Positions 10,777 to 24,261 of a DNA stretch of 64,000 bases are shown here, in pieces. How positions within the stretch are numbered: the first letter of the stretch is position 1; every line of letters starts with the position of its first letter. The DNA comes from Ostrinia nubilalis (lineage: Eukaryota; Arthropoda; Insecta; Lepidoptera; Crambidae). A program made the position numbers and the translations under genes. The DNA is taken from positions 8,432,001 to 8,496,000 of the forward strand of contig NC_087107.1 in the NCBI RefSeq assembly GCF_963855985.1, read 5' to 3'. Under the pieces are notes generated by a model. It saw only the letters and a program-made list of their open reading frames with translations. It did no database searches and was not told where the DNA came from.

Positions 10777-10834
10777 TAGGCTACTTAAATGTATTCTGCG
10801 TGTATTAGGCTACTCAAATGTATTCTGCGTTTAT
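10777..10834. repeat. Tandem duplication, period 29 bp
   Basis: TAGGCTACTTAAATGTATTC at 10777 is repeated with one change from 10806. Confidence 0.75.
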
Positions 10835-10847
10835 GTCTTAAGGATGA

Positions 10848-10982
10848 GACGTCCATCCACAAGATGAATAGATGACCTCACAAAAATTGCAGGAAGGCGC
10901 TACCAACCGACCAATCTAGAAATCATTGGGGGAGGCCTATGTTCAGCCGTGGACGTCCTGTAGCTGAAATGATAATGATGTA
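10848..10982 (+). mobile_element. RTE-type LINE 3' end
   Basis: The fragment runs from the region coding for RPSTR through the terminal GGAGGCCTATGTTCAGC block to a short (TGA)n-like tail at about 10982. It has an internal deletion compared with the copy at 58557. Confidence 0.7.
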
Positions 10983-10985
10983 TTC

Positions 10986-12050
10986 TCTGTACATAAAAAT
11001 GACAATTTGTGTAGGTGCGATTTATTTTATTCAGAACAACAAACTAAATTTGTACAGGTATTTTACAAACTTAAAAACTATACTATATACAAAAAAAAAA
11101 TACAATATTTACAAAAAAGGAAAATAAAAGTTAAATTAAAAAAGTTAAATTTGTGTAGGTTGTTAATGATTTATATCCTCGGCTGCGCGCCAGGCCGCTA
11201 AGAAATTAGTTTTTTTTTATTCCACCAATTTCGATTTTCAATTGTTGATATATTTCGCGCTTGTTTTCAGTTCATCTACGCTACGGCCTACGCCATTTTT
11301 TTAACCACCTACATCTAGAGTGTAAATATAAACAAAACATACACAAAAAATATAGGTAGCCACATAGGTATTTAGGAAACCACTTAATTCATTCCTTTCA
11401 AAATCACCAAAGGTATTCGCATAACCTCACTTGTTAATTGAGATTTTCCACACTAAAATGTAGAACTTTTGAATGAGTCTCAGAACGGAATGTGGGTGGT
11501 ATTGATTAGTCAAATTGATTACATTCGGCCTGGCTAGAGTTCAAATTTAGCTCCGTTAAATAATGGATGGATTATTTACTCACCATTCATTTACTTCTTA
11601 ATCGGTTGAAACGATCGTGAGTTTTTTCAATGAATAAGCGATTTTCTGTACAGTAGAGTGAAACGTCGAACCTCTTCAGTAATTGGTGAAAGATTTAATT
11701 GATTGTTAGATATTTCTTGCTCATTTTCATATTTAACTACTCTAACCTTTATCTTGTGGGTTGTTTTAACTGCTCAATGACATCACAATCCTTTATTATC
11801 CACCATAATCGTCTGACATAGCTCAATCGGACCAACGGCTTAGGGCTTATTATTCCCCCGGAGACATCCTGTTTTTTGCAGGAACTGAAGGGTCCCGTTT
11901 AGTAGTTATACGTGTTTTAAATTTTAATACACACGCGTGTTCATAGAACAGACCAGTTTTGGGTATGACTGTATTGCCGAGGGATCGAGCCTTTAACATG
12001 ACAAAATTCTCCTCCCAAAATTTTCTTGATCTTTAAACACGCTATCAAAA
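10986..12050. other. No gene seen
   Basis: Very AT-rich sequence with no recognised repeat. Open frames of about 62-64 codons near 10939-11201 are low-complexity lysine-rich frames and are not credible genes. Confidence 0.4.
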
Positions 12051-12055
12051 AAAAA

Positions 12056-12120
12056 AGAATCCCATCCTAGAATCGAACCCAGGACCTTTGGATCGTGTCT
12101 AATACTGTAGTAGACAACAG
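12056..12120 (-). mobile_element. Possible tRNA-SINE remnant with B box
   Basis: On the minus strand GGTTCGATTCT (12069-12079) resembles a Pol III B box, preceded by AAAGGTCCTGG and followed by an A/T tract. No clear A box is visible. It could be a decayed SINE head. Confidence 0.35.
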
Positions 12121-12797
12121 GGGCGTTGCTAAGACTAATAAATTAGTGGGTGGTGTCGGAGCAATACATACGAGAAATTTATTAGTAGAGAAACAAACAA
12201 ACAACCTTACCTTTCTCCCTTCTGTAGTGGGTAAAAACAATAGGCTAGTTTCCTAAAAAAATTTTTTTTGTCCGTAATGTTTAATATCAAAAAATATTGG
12301 ACACATATATTTTTATTTGTCAATCTAACAAATAATTACATAGTTATGGTGCGTTGAAGTTCCGCACGACGTCACAACGTGCGGCACTTTTATGCACGCA
12401 TTGACGTCACGGGCCTCTTCTTATGAACTTTGGCGCGCTTTATCTCTTTAAATTTTCATTACTTTGAAAAAGTGAAAAATACGTGTAGAGTATTTTTTGA
12501 TAAGTGGAGCTTTTGGCAGCAGAGGAACGAGTTTTGGTTAACATGCCTAAGCCTAGGCGCAGACCACCGACTTTTACTCGGCCGATAGAATGGGCACGTC
12601 TAATTTGTATGAAGAATCGGCCGATAACCAAACCGGTGTAATGTCACTTTCATACATCTCCATACTGATTAACAGCCCGACCCAACTATTAGCCAACTAA
12701 AAGTGATCTGCGCATAGGCTAAGTAGGTACGATAAATTCCTGTTGAAACGATTACTTACTCCAATAATGTGTAAGTATGTAAACCTACCATTTTTAA
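12121..12797. other. Unclassified, moderately GC-rich patches
   Basis: Two GACGTCAC motifs lie at about 12368 and 12403, and the segment CGGCCGATA recurs near 12580 and 12617 in opposite settings. This may be the wreck of an inverted-repeat element, but I could not define its ends. Confidence 0.3.
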
Positions 12798-13061
12798 GTC
12801 GGCCGTTGGGTTTGGTTCGAAACGGACTACTATACAATTCCAGAGGTTGCGGGTTCGATTCCCGCACAGTACAAACATTTGTGTGCATGAACATATTTGT
12901 TTGTATTGGACTGGGTGTTTTCTATGTAGGTATAATAAGTATGTATTTACAAAAAAAAGTACTTAAGTATGTTTATATCCGTTATCTAGTACCCATAGTA
13001 CAAGCTTTGCTTAGTTTGGGACTAGAGGCGCAGTGTAAAGTGTCCAAGGATATTTATTTAT
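12798..13061 (+). mobile_element. tRNA-derived SINE, copy 2
   Basis: It starts GTCGGCCGTT and has a perfect B box GGTTCGATTCC at 12852-12862. The A-box region is damaged relative to the copy at 6153-6419. The body matches that copy closely through GGACTGGGTGTTTTCTATG to the TATTTATTTATA tail. Confidence 0.75.
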
Positions 13062-14630
13062 ACTCTGGATGCGGTCTGCGGTCAGGTCAGGTCAAAGTAC
13101 GAGTAATCACACATTATGCGGGCTGATTATTAACTTCGACCTGGCTGACAAGCATTACTTATTTAACTTATATAATTTTATTGTACATCCTTTTCTACTA
13201 GGCCTTTAACTGTAAAAGTTTATTTATTAAAAGTCCAATATTCTTCTTCAATCACAGTTACTTAATTCATTCGATTCCCTTCCTTCCTTCGATGTCCTTC
13301 ACAGTTTTAATTGGGCCAAATAGCGAGCGACACCTGCAATCACTGCAATCTAGATAACCGGCAATTTTAACGGCATCATCTACTTATCTGGCAGTTAGTG
13401 TGTTCGTTCGCAGTGATAAAATACCGCCTCACGTAAATTGAGCAATAAGACCCTGGTTAGACCATAACTGCATTCCTTTGATAGATGACATGAGAGATTT
13501 AGTGCATCTGGGTTCTGTAGAAAATACTTCTTTATTCCTGTTGAAACTGATTTTAGTCAAGGTGTGTTGTGTTCTATGATGAACATGAACATTTAATTCC
13601 CAGTATTCCCACTGTGTTACCACTTCTGTTCCACTCCTGTGTGACCAGATCTAGAATTCTAGAGAGACAGACTCCGTAGGGTCTTTAATCATTGCTACAA
13701 ATAACCAATGCTCTAGCTAAGTCAGTAAGCAATACAATTTTTTCCGCAATATTGCAACAAACCAAAACATCGGTGTTCAAATCCCATCAATCCCTTTTAA
13801 TAACCATTAGCATAATCCTACAAATTATAAGGATTACACGTTTTTAATCCGTAAACGCGTCCCAGAATTACAGTCACCACTTTAAAATAATTCATCATTT
13901 ACCAGCTGATCCGTTTTACTAAATCCGCTACGGAATTCCTAAAGCCGCTTACGTCAAGAAGGGTTGCGACTTGCGTCTGCGCTCCAAGATGGAGCGATAA
14001 GGCTTAACCCGAGCGGTCTCGAAGTCGCCCGAACGCCTCCGACGAAAGGAGGTCATTAAACGTTCTAATTGCTATCCCTTATCCACCTACGAGAAACCGT
14101 CTCCTGTCTCGCTCCATATTTGAATACTACGGCCAGTATAGTCGGACACTGATTTAGAAAACAGGGCATATCATTTATGCTAGAGCAGGGTGCTTCGTAG
14201 CATAAATTGAATTAATGCGATCATCAATTTGCCGAAGAGCGGTCGATGCTCTTGATATTTTGGAGAAGGAATTATAGGGCTTCGAGGACTTACGAGGTTA
14301 AAGGGCATATTAAGATAGGAACTCGTATGCAGCAAATTTTGGAGAGCACAATGGAGTTTTGAAACAATAAAAGAAGATTTCATTAGGAACTCTTGGGTAA
14401 CGTTGTTGATAGATAGGTATTGATAGATGAACAATAGTACTTATTGTTTGAAATAATTTCTGCCAAATATTTTAAGTACGAGAGAAGTACATATTTTACG
14501 AAACGTACCTACTCGTAACAGAAACTAGCAAGTGATCTTGTCAGTACTTAATGTGAATAAATAGAATATATTTGATTCAGACCGAAGCACCAACTTTTGC
14601 TAGACTCATATAAAATCATCGCTGAAATAC
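13062..14630. other. No gene seen
   Basis: Unique sequence with a moderately GC-rich part near 13920-14110. Open frames of up to 84 codons show no domain. Confidence 0.4.
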
Positions 14631-14639
14631 ATAAATACT

Positions 14640-14705
14640 ACTACTTTGCCTGGGCCATTCCAATTTTATTTGGGGTCGGCCCTCCGCGTCATGCGTCTCC
14701 GTCTG
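14640..14705. repeat. Relic of a dispersed repeat (TTTGGGGTCRGC motif)
   Basis: CCATTCCAATTTTATTTGGG and GTCGGCCCTCCGCG resemble the segment at 1741-1785 and motifs common in lepidopteran LINE debris. Confidence 0.35.
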
Positions 14706-15800
14706 AAATCGCTGAAATAAATAATAACATAGAATTAAAATGATTTCCTTACACTTTATTATACTTATTATGCATTTTAATAGTCTCTAGTTAGCATCGT
14801 ATTGAATCTAGTTCGCGGCAGGAATTGCGAGCTTCTTCAACGGTTTCCGTACAGGTTTATATTTCCCATAATGCCGGGAACTTCGCCTAATTCCCGGTAA
14901 ACTAGTGATCAGCCAGGGCTGCCAGAAATATTTAAAGTTATTGAGCACGTAGAAAATAAAAAATCTATCTGCAGTGCAGTTATACGGTTTGGCGATGAGT
15001 GTTTTGAAAAACAGTCCATTATGACATGTTAACCCATTTTGTTGTAATTCATTAAAAAATAGTCTGATAATAATAATTAAAGAGTTTATGTTGAGGCATA
15101 CAAAATAGGCTTTTAGGCCGTATTTCTGGTATATTTTCAGTTAAATTATCGTGTTTTATTCCAATCTTAGTAATGTTAAAGTGATATTAAACTAGCCGAG
15201 GTCGCGTTAACGTTATCAATGTTATGGAAACTTTCCACCAGTCTATTATTCTAGAATTTTCATAATCAAAATCAGAAATATTTTATTCAATTCTGACCAC
15301 TATTCACCTAGTGGCACTTATGAATGTTTCCACCAATCTTTCCGCCTGACGGCAACCCTAATTTAAACTTTGTACGAAGTTCGGATATTATTCGGGGGAA
15401 TTTGATAGTTCATAACTATAAACGCTGATTACTAGAATTTACTTTATTGCGATACTAAAGGGAGGCGGAAGTGTGTTCCTGTACGTACTTTGAGTCCATT
15501 GAGAGTTTGAAATTTTACACCACTTCAAATGCATACTAATAACACTAATCTAGCGGATATAGTGGAAACATTGTTTGTATTAGCTTATTTAGTAACTTCA
15601 ATGTTACCCAGAAATGTATCGAATGTTAATTTGTTCCAAGAATTTGCAGTTAGTATTATTAACCTATGTATAAATAAAATATCTACTACGTTTTGGAAGT
15701 GGTTTTGATTGTGAATCCTTTTATCATTGAAGTGATAAAAAGACAATTAATTTTGGTGTTCTTAACTAATTTTATCTCACAATTTACATGAGCCATAGAT
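14706..15800. other. No gene seen
   Basis: AT-rich unique sequence upstream of the candidate recursive splice site at 15860. Confidence 0.4.
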
Positions 15801-15824
15801 ATTCGTAGTTGATTGAATTCGGTA

Positions 15825-15911
15825 TATGAATTATAAATTAATTACTTGTCTTTTTTTCAGGTAATTTTCTTAGAATACTTGAATCTACTCAAATATCCAA
15901 CGTAGGTAAGT
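15825..15911 (+). other. Candidate recursive splice site 2
   Basis: The tract TGTCTTTTTTTCAG ends at 15860 and is followed directly by GTAATT. A strong 5' splice site, GTAAGT, begins at 15906 after CGTAG, giving a 45-nt RS exon (15861-15905). If the upstream exon joined at 15860/15861, GTAATT would act as the regenerated donor. Of the four candidates this has the best pyrimidine tract and the best downstream donor. Confidence 0.5.
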
Positions 15912-18030
15912 ACAAAATACAATAACATAACAAAACTCTAAATCGGTATCATCCGTATTGATCTCTGTCCCAATAAACGTGACATAACATCATGCCTTTG
16001 AAATACATTATTAACATTAGAAAAAAGGGTTCGGGCACTCAAACAGATTTCCCGAACTCTTGGGGCTACTCTGAATCGCTGTTAATTTTGTTTCGGATCT
16101 ATCTGTCACTGTCGCTCATGATTGCATTTTGCTTTGCGCGAGAGGGATGGCAACATTCGAAACATCAGATAACGTTTTTTGGAGTAAACCCTCTTTGCCA
16201 GAGGACTCAATCCGGTCAAGGCCTCCTAAAAAGACACAACCTCAGGTAGTATTAATATTTAAACTCGTGTAGGACCAGGAAATTGCCTGTTTCCCCTTAT
16301 ATGGTCGCCTCCAATTTCCGTTATTTTAATCTGGAACCTAGCCCGAGTGTATAAAAGCCAAAATTCCGGGTCCGCCATTTTTCGCTCTGTAAGCAATCTC
16401 AAAATTTTTGCACCGTGTCATATTCGGAATGTTTCAATTTTTTCCGAGGGAGTTCGAACGGGTGTTTCGAAGGAATGTACTGATGACGCAGCAAGCTTAA
16501 CATTTTAGCACCTTATGTAGTTTGCAATAAGTGTGATATTGCAACAGAAATGTGCTTATATTTTCATGTGCATGGAAAAGTATCACGTCAATAAGAACTA
16601 CTTTATACACAACTGATAAAAAATGAAAAAAACTGAAAGACTTATATCGAAGTCTTTTTGCAAACCAAGCTATTTGATGTCGGTTCCCAATATTCAAATC
16701 TGAAGGTCTTTGGTGATCGGTGACCCCTTGCTGAATTTGCGATTCCTTGTCACGAGACGTTAGTGAAATACTTTATGTAAGATAAAGTGAAGTATGGTGT
16801 CTTTATAGCCCTGATATGTGAATATTTAGTCTCAACCCTTGATAATAGTTGTACCTACACTATTCAAAACCGAAAATTTCAAGGAACACAAGGAATGTCA
16901 ATTTGGTGGTCTTAAAAAAGGGAGTAAAACTTGAATTGAAAAGTTGGACTAAGTAGTTGTTTTGTTAGTAGGTAACGTTTTTACTGTTCGGAACCCACTG
17001 CAGAAAATATAACTCGCATTTGCCCCGTTTTTATCTCAACAATTGGTTTACATTTTCCTCCATTCCGCTTCATACTTAACATCCAGCGAACCACTGAATA
17101 GGGTGGACAACAAAAACAAACGGCGAAATACCCACTTTGTCAGCCCCAGAGCATCTTAACGAAACGCCGAACAAAATGGCTAAAAAACACCGTCCAATGC
17201 TGCAACAACAAAAAAAGAAAAAGTTTTGGCGCCATTCACAGCTTCGAACAATTGGTATTGCGAAACGTTTATCATGGCATCGGAGCTAAATCATTCGCTG
17301 CATTTTGGGGTGGCTACTCGAGCGTGCACTCAAACGCATGTTCGTTTAACTTTTTTGACTTCACGTCAAAAAAGTTGTAATGTTGCGGAGTAATTTAATT
17401 AATTGTTAGTTGTACCAGTTGTACTGACAGCACCCAAGCTAAATATTTGTAGTAAATCGCACCCATTAAAAAGTGAAATGCGATGTTCACCTTTACAAAA
17501 AATAAGATATTGAAGAATAAAATTACACTTCAATGATCAATAACTTGAATAATAATTTAAGTACGAGTACGTCGAGATTTCTGACATATTTTATGCCAAT
17601 AAAGTTACTTGGAAATATATTAAATGTCAGCAGCGAAATAATTACAGATAGGTAATTATTAGTAGGTATACCATCTTTATTGATTCTCCGAAGATTCACG
17701 AATCTTCTGCATGCCTTTGCGTAGTATTTCACCAATATCGTAAAATGTGATTTACACCGCTCTGTAATAGATAGCTACAAAATATAGCGTCGTATTTTTG
17801 CCTGCCATTCGCCTAGCTGTAATATTTTCGTATTTATTCTATCACTAGTTTCAGTCCGCGATTTCGCGTGGATTTTTGGATGTCATCATGTCACGGACAG
17901 AAAAGAAATAAACACTAACGTGTTTTCATGAAACATTTTTGATTCTCCGTTCTCTCTTTTATCAATTTTAAGGTAGTATAATTGCAACGCAAAGTAAAAC
18001 TAGGCTATGTCCTTAGTGTAGTTTCCTCTC
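15912..18030. other. No gene seen; two short features
   Basis: A TATAAAAG box lies at about 16352 in a slightly GC-richer stretch, without a supported gene downstream. A 12-bp hairpin, AACTTTTTTGAC and GTCAAAAAAGTT, lies at 17348-17376. The 85-codon frame at 15992-16249 has no recognisable domain. Confidence 0.35.
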
Positions 18031-18039
18031 TTCTGAGTT

Positions 18040-18246
18040 TGTTCCGGCATTTCTTCTTAGCACTTGCCATAATAATATGTATGTCTCGAAGCGCTGGTAG
18101 GGCCCAAAAGATAAGGAGACATGTAAAGTGCCCCCATAAGGGCTACCTTTTCTTTTTTATTATTTACTCTATTTTGACGTTCATAAGTGCCACTTGTGGT
18201 CTAAACTGAATAAATATTTTTGATTTTGATTTTTGATTTTGATTTT
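18040..18246 (+). mobile_element. Probable LINE 3' end with GATTTT tail
   Basis: The segment from CTTAGCACTTGCC through CATAAGTGCCACTTGTGG to AATAAATATTTTTG, followed by repeats of GATTTT, resembles 3' ends of lepidopteran LINEs that carry AATAAA just before a (GATTTT)n tail. Only non-coding 3' sequence is visible. Confidence 0.45.
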
Positions 18247-19065
18247 CTTAATTCGTCAATTACTGGTTAAGCAAAGCAGCTTAGGCTTGATGATAATGTT
18301 ATACATAGACAAGAGTTACTGAGGCACTTTGAACACCAATATGGATTACCTCCATGGATTTATTAAAATTCAAATATGATCTCTGCGTCATATTTTCTAT
18401 TTACAAAACGCTGCAGTCCGCGTACGTCATCGAACTCTTCGTTTTTTGACCCAACCACATAAATTCGTGGTCCGCCCATAAAACCTTATTGCTTTCCACT
18501 GCCAGACCAATAGGTCCACCACAGTACATAAGACTGTACATTTTTGTTCCAAATTCGTCCATATTACAACAACTACATAAGATGTATTTAGCTTGATGTG
18601 ATGCTCATACGTGCATACCGTCGACCCAAACATCAGACATCGTCGATCAATTATACGCTGTCACCGCCATACATCATGCCACGTCATCTCGAACTGTGCT
18701 CGCAATGTTCAGATTAAGATCGAAGATCGTCTTATTGTTTGCTATAATGGACTAGTTATACGGCCCGTGAACTCGAAAGTTAACCTTATTATGTATGTTA
18801 ATTATGCTTAATTTACCATGTACGGACGGCACATCACTCGAACTAAACACTGACTCTGTGGCATCTTATTGTAGTTGAAATAGAAGCTATTTTGAAACAA
18901 AGACGACAAAATTTCATGAACCTTCTCTGCCTAGCTTATACTTATTGCAATACCTTTTAAAATATATTTCCGTAATAAATAAGAACCTGCTAAAGGTGAC
19001 TGAGTATCTTTCGTCGAAGCGGTGCCGTAATGCAGTAAGGATTTTATATTAACTCAGTTAAATTA
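18247..19065. other. No gene seen
   Basis: Unique sequence. Short frames of 66-68 codons on both strands near 18427-18811 overlap each other and look like chance. Confidence 0.4.
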
Positions 19066-19288
19066 TCCTACTAATATCCTTTCTACTAATATTATAAATG
19101 CGAAAGTTTGTGTGGATGTCTAGATGTCTGGATGTTTGTTACCTACTCTTTCACGGAAAAACTACTAAACGGATTTTGTTGAAACTTTACAGTTTTATTG
19201 TTTGTAACCCAGATCAACATATAGGCTATAATTTATGCCGATCTGTGACACTAAATTTCACGCGGGTGAAGCCGCAGGCAAAAGCTAG
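19066..19288 (+). mobile_element. Helitron-like non-autonomous element (Lep1-like)
   Basis: The 223-bp element starts TCCTACTAATAT after A and ends GGCAAAAGCTAG before T, with the 3' stem formed by CGCGGGTGAAGCCGC. The body ATTATAAATGCGAAAGT and the segment ACTACTAAACGGATTTTG are typical of Lep1-type repeats of Lepidoptera. It carries an 90-codon frame that is a by-product. Confidence 0.75.
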
Positions 19289-19289
19289 T

Positions 19290-20125
19290 TTCATAATAAG
19301 TCTAATATTATCTAATACCAAGGACTTGCAATTACATTTAAGAGCTCAAAATAAAGTCTCCAAAATGTAGTTCATTCTGCCTTTTAATATAAGTAATCCA
19401 GAAACTAAATTCTCCAAAACCTTGGAAAATTCAGAGAATTTCTAGAAATATAAATTCCTATTCCTGTCCCGCATAAAGAAATTTGTAACTACAGGCAGTC
19501 GTAAATAATTCTGCTAGAAAGAACACTATACCTCTATTCATTTCAACGTAAAAAGTCCTGCTTTTCTCTAGAACGTTCCAACATTTGAGTCCCATTCAGA
19601 ATTCAAAGGGTTTATTAAGTCGTGAAATTTTCTTGAAAAATACAGCTCGATAGTTGAGAGTCAGATATGGTGAATCACGAAAAGGTCGTCTATAAATTTA
19701 TAGTTGAGTTGAGAACAGTATTGAATCTCGGTCATTTATTACCGTAACGGGCCATATTTTTGCTTTGTTTCCCTGACATATTACGGTTAACAGCGAGGAC
19801 TGGCCAATCAATTTCGGGCCTCCCTTATAAATCATCTTAGACGTCACTCCGTCCAGACTGGGATGAGGGATATTTGGATCACTTGCTCCAATAAATTCGT
19901 GCTGCGGCCGGAATAGGTTAGTTTATCATACCTGCTCAAAGTATATTTTGGAGACGTGAATCTTAATGGCATATTTGCTCAAGGTATATTACTAGAAAAA
20001 TCTTTGCTACCGTTTCACAAAAATCCTTTGTTACTTGGAGACCATGATAATGGTGCCTTGTACTCATATGTGTATGTATTTTCGTAAAATTACAATTCAA
20101 TTTAATAATATGTTTTCTAAGACTA
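19290..20125. other. No gene seen
   Basis: AT-rich unique sequence without recognised repeats. Confidence 0.4.
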
Positions 20126-20127
20126 GA

Positions 20128-20190
20128 ATGCATCCCACTTTACACTAGGTGCCTTGCCTGCACAAATACCTGCCTTGAACGTTAAGCATA
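20128..20190 (+). repeat. LINE 3'-UTR-like relic
   Basis: GCATCCCACTTTACACTAGG, then ATACCTGCCTTG and CATAAAAAAG, resembles 22245-22315 and 25070-25145. All three share a GCATC...GGTG...TGCCTTG...GCATAAAA order typical of a dispersed lepidopteran LINE 3' region. Confidence 0.4.
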
Positions 20191-22244
20191 AAAAAGTGTG
20201 TTTTTTTTTTATTACAATCATATTTTCAAGTTATGAAAAGAGCATAGTAGAATGTAAATAAATTGCTACTAAATCTTGCTTGCCTACTTGCCTATTATAG
20301 AAATTAAATCTCCCTCGTCGACAGGGTTGCATTAAATATTAATCATTATCAAATATCGATAAAGCGAACCATTTCTCAGATCTGAACTTGTCCAACTCCG
20401 CCGGGAGAATCGTCAATCAATTACGTCTTCCGGCTCCGTACATCATCTCGCTGCAGTAATGTTCCACTTATCTGCATCTCGGATGCACTGCTTATATGCG
20501 TTTATTTCTCAGATGCACTCCCCTGAAATATCACCTTCAGTGCTATTCTTGTAAGGTATAAGAATGTAGGTCATGAGATGTTGGAGTGAATCTGATGCTG
20601 TCATTTTTCATTTTATTCTGGCATTTTACATTACTGGCCTTTCTTTATTGTGGAGTTTCTAATATTGCTTCTTTTGCGATTATTCATCTCTGGATTAGAA
20701 ATTAATCTCTGGATTGGATTAATTAACATTTTAATATACGATGTTTTTCTTTGTCAAAGTGTGAAAAGATCACAATGCTAAATTAAAAACCATTCGCACT
20801 TAACTAATATATTATGAACGTGTGGGTGTTCTCTTCAAACCGCATGTCTCTCATGAGGTTGGGGTCTACGTGTGCGGCAAAGTTAATGAAATTTCTGAAC
20901 TAAAATTTGTGGGTTTCAAATTCAGTTTCATCGTATTTTAGCTAAAACAGTTATGTTGACTCAAAGTTCTTGGAAGAAGTGAAAGTATTATCATTTAAAT
21001 ACTTCGAATAGACAAAACTTCAAGATGTATTTTCTGAAGTGTGGGCGTAAAGATTTCTTTGGAAGTTCCACGGCTATTTTCGGTATTCATTTTGCTTTTT
21101 CGAATGGAAAACGATCAACAAATTGTAATGCAAATTTTATTCTTTGCAAAGATTTCGTGTTATTTGGGCCCACTGTGACATTTAATGGGCACCTTTTCGG
21201 CAGTTACGTGACAAAACGAGGATGAAATTTCCTGATCGGTTGTCCGTTAACGTCAGCTGTCAACGGGGAGTAAGGCTTCTGGGCGTAGACAACTTGACCG
21301 TTAGACGCCTTGGGCATTTATTTCAGTATCACTATTGTGCTGATAATCTAGACAATGGCTGCCCGATTCGTCACGGCATCGTTTTCTAGGTCTGCTTTGG
21401 AACCGGATCGTACAGGGCCGTCTGTACTGTAGAAAGCGCATAGTCTGGCGTGCCTTTATCTATCCCTACATAATGCCCACTGCATTATACTTTAGCCTTA
21501 TTTGCTTACTTAACTAGTTGCTTAAGTATTTTGAACCCAATTATGATGATATAATGAGGTTCAATATCTTTGACTGTTCATAAATCCAGATGCTGCTTGC
21601 TTGCTTTCGCGCCTTAATCTTTCACCAATTTAGTCTTCATGCTTCAAAGATTTCCAGGGTCAATGCTTTTTTATGCAAAAACCTAGCAACCTAATGTGAC
21701 CTAATATGAAAACCTTAGATATGCCCTCATTGTCCTTTTGTACTTAATCTTCAGCAGTTGTCTACGATGGGTTCTGCCCAATATTAATTTCTAAATGCGC
21801 GCCAGCCTACGACACGTCGTCCTTTCCATTTACTTGATGAGTGGTATTATTGATGAGGCTTTTGTGTTTCCAAGTTGGGGAATGTGCCACACTGACCGGA
21901 AAAAGTACGACAAAATACTGTTATTTGTATTAACCGGACAAAGTCTCTTTATCTTGATGAGTGGCGTTTGCTCGCCGTTTCATTTGCCGAGTATCTTATC
22001 CCGATTTGATATTGTTCTGGAAAATAAGTAATATTAAGTATTATTTATTATGTATTAGAGCTATCAAGATATGGGTCTATGGAATGAGATGTAGATACCT
22101 ACAATAGTGAGATAGATCATCTAAATAAATAATACGAACAGCTAGGGACTGGAATTTTCTGCATGCTGCTGTCTTTACCCGACCACTATAATCCGGGCCT
22201 TTTCAAAGCGAGAGTGTACCTATAGGCACTATTTACTTACAGGG
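20191..22244. other. No gene seen
   Basis: Unique AT-rich sequence. Open frames of 66 codons (21025-21225) and 78 codons (21795-22031) have no recognised domain and no supporting splice structure. Confidence 0.4.
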
Positions 22245-22315
22245 CAGGTATGTACTAGACCTAACATCAGGTACGACTGCGGTACAAATACCTGCCTTGT
22301 TCTGCATTGAAAAAC
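22245..22315 (+). repeat. LINE 3'-UTR-like relic
   Basis: ACATCAGGTACGACTGCGG and ACCTGCCTTGTTCTGCATTG match the same repeat as 20128-20190 and 25070-25145, in the same orientation. Confidence 0.4.
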
Positions 22316-24257
22316 ACTCATATCAAATTTGATAAAAGATATAATCACTATTTGTAGAATTTGAATTAGATTTATTCGTCTTGAACCGAATCGTTTGGTG
22401 CCAGACGCTCTATAAGAACCACTTGTGACAAATCGTTATTAATAATACAAGTCCCAAAAAGGAAAGATCTCAATTTCAGTTACATTTAACCAAACAGTCT
22501 TTTATTAAATTTCTCAGTACTGCAGACTCGTTTACACTCATAGTGAATTTACGATGTGGATTCGCGTTTTTAAAATGGGATTTCATTGTCCTCTCAAGTA
22601 GACGAGGACTGAGAAAATGTGAGAGCAAAGAGTTTTAAGTCTACGAAGTGAAGAGACGGTATTGTGGATCGTCTAAATAAAGTTATTATGAACTTGGTTG
22701 CTTTACTACCAAATATGGTTTTCTTGTAAATAATTAGGTAAAGAATGGAAATTTATTTTTAAATCCACGAGCTAGCAACTGTTACGTTAATATTAGATCA
22801 GGCACAAAAATGTTATAAAAAAAAATTCAAAAATTATGTACATATTTTCGATTTTATGCTCCAAATACTCAACTACCTTAGTAACTTGATTCTAAAGTGA
22901 TCCAATAATGTTCATCCATTCAAGAGGATTTAGTCCGAAACCGGTTTTTATAAGTTAAAGGTTTATTCCAGGGTTGTTTACATTATTTACCCTTCTGGCT
23001 ACAGGACAAGACTTCCCTTGTTTGAAAGTTCAGGGCGGTTAAATCCTTGAAAATTTTGCCCTAACTTCGCGTAATGTACCTTTATTTTTTATTTACTTGA
23101 ATTAATTTGAAGGGGTTGGGTAAATAAGGTTTAAACGTCTAAGGTTTATAGGTCAGCTGGTTGGTAATAACTTTTTTGTTTCATTGGTAGATTACAACTA
23201 GAATTAAGGTTAACTTGATAACTTACAGTGAATACAGATCACAGTCTCCGAGTCAATTATTCCATTGTCCTTATTTGGATGAAAGTCGAGCGTTTTTTTT
23301 CTCTATTTTTGTCATCATTCAATTTATTGTGCCAAGCAGGAGAAACTATCTCTGTGTCTGAAAATATTCAAAAATTCGGGATTTGTTTTTTTACGAATTT
23401 AGATTTTTTAAGCATGGTGTGAATTTAAATCGTTTTTGCTAATCTGACGCACGGTTTTAGTCATCACATCAAAGATAGGCAACATCATGTACACTAAAAG
23501 AAAAGAAAAAGATTATAGTGACTTGTATTTTGACAACTGTGTGACAATACCTATAGGTAATGAGGTCATGAATGTTATTTGCAAAGATATGAAATTCACA
23601 TATAAGGCGCTTAGCTCCTGGAATATTCCAAGAAAGAAAGATTTGCCATATACAGATAATAATAATTTCGAATATTGTTTTATCCATTGTTTTTATGTGC
23701 TCTTCTGTTATATTTCTACTTTAATGGCCTCTGAATACGCAAAGCTCGTAAAATCTTTTTCGCTTTGTTAAGCTTTAATCTGTTACTTAAAACACTATAG
23801 TTAACTTTAAAAATGGATCATTATAAAGAAAATACCATGTGAAAGTAGGTACTATAATGACAAATGTCATATTCTCTTTTTATTACGAAGTGTCGTGTTA
23901 TTTATGTATCATCATTAAAGTCATTTCTGAGTCATTACGTTGCTTTGTACAATTTTGTCATTATTATGTTTTCCCACCGTGTGCTGTGTTGACTGCATCA
24001 GTCGGGATGAAGGGTCATTTAATAGACTATAATGATTTAGTTGTATGTTTTATTTATCTTAATATAGCATACTGGTTATGAAGCTATGTGACTATGGTCC
24101 CATAAATAAAATTTAAACAACACACAAGATTCTTTCAAAGTATTTGGATAAAATATTGTTTGCCATAAAATCGATAAACAACTGAAACCTAAAACTCGTG
24201 GCATCTATGTTTTCTAAGTCTTTAACTTGGCTTACTCAACTCTTAAAGGCATACTTC
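22316..24257. other. No gene seen
   Basis: AT-rich unique sequence. Frames of 94 codons (23487-23771) and 80 codons (23839-24081) look random in composition and have no domain I recognise. Confidence 0.4.
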
Positions 24258-24261
24258 AGTT

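Noticed and set aside
16345..16400. TATAAAAG box as a promoter
   Set aside because: No initiator or gene is supported downstream, and such boxes are frequent in AT-rich DNA.
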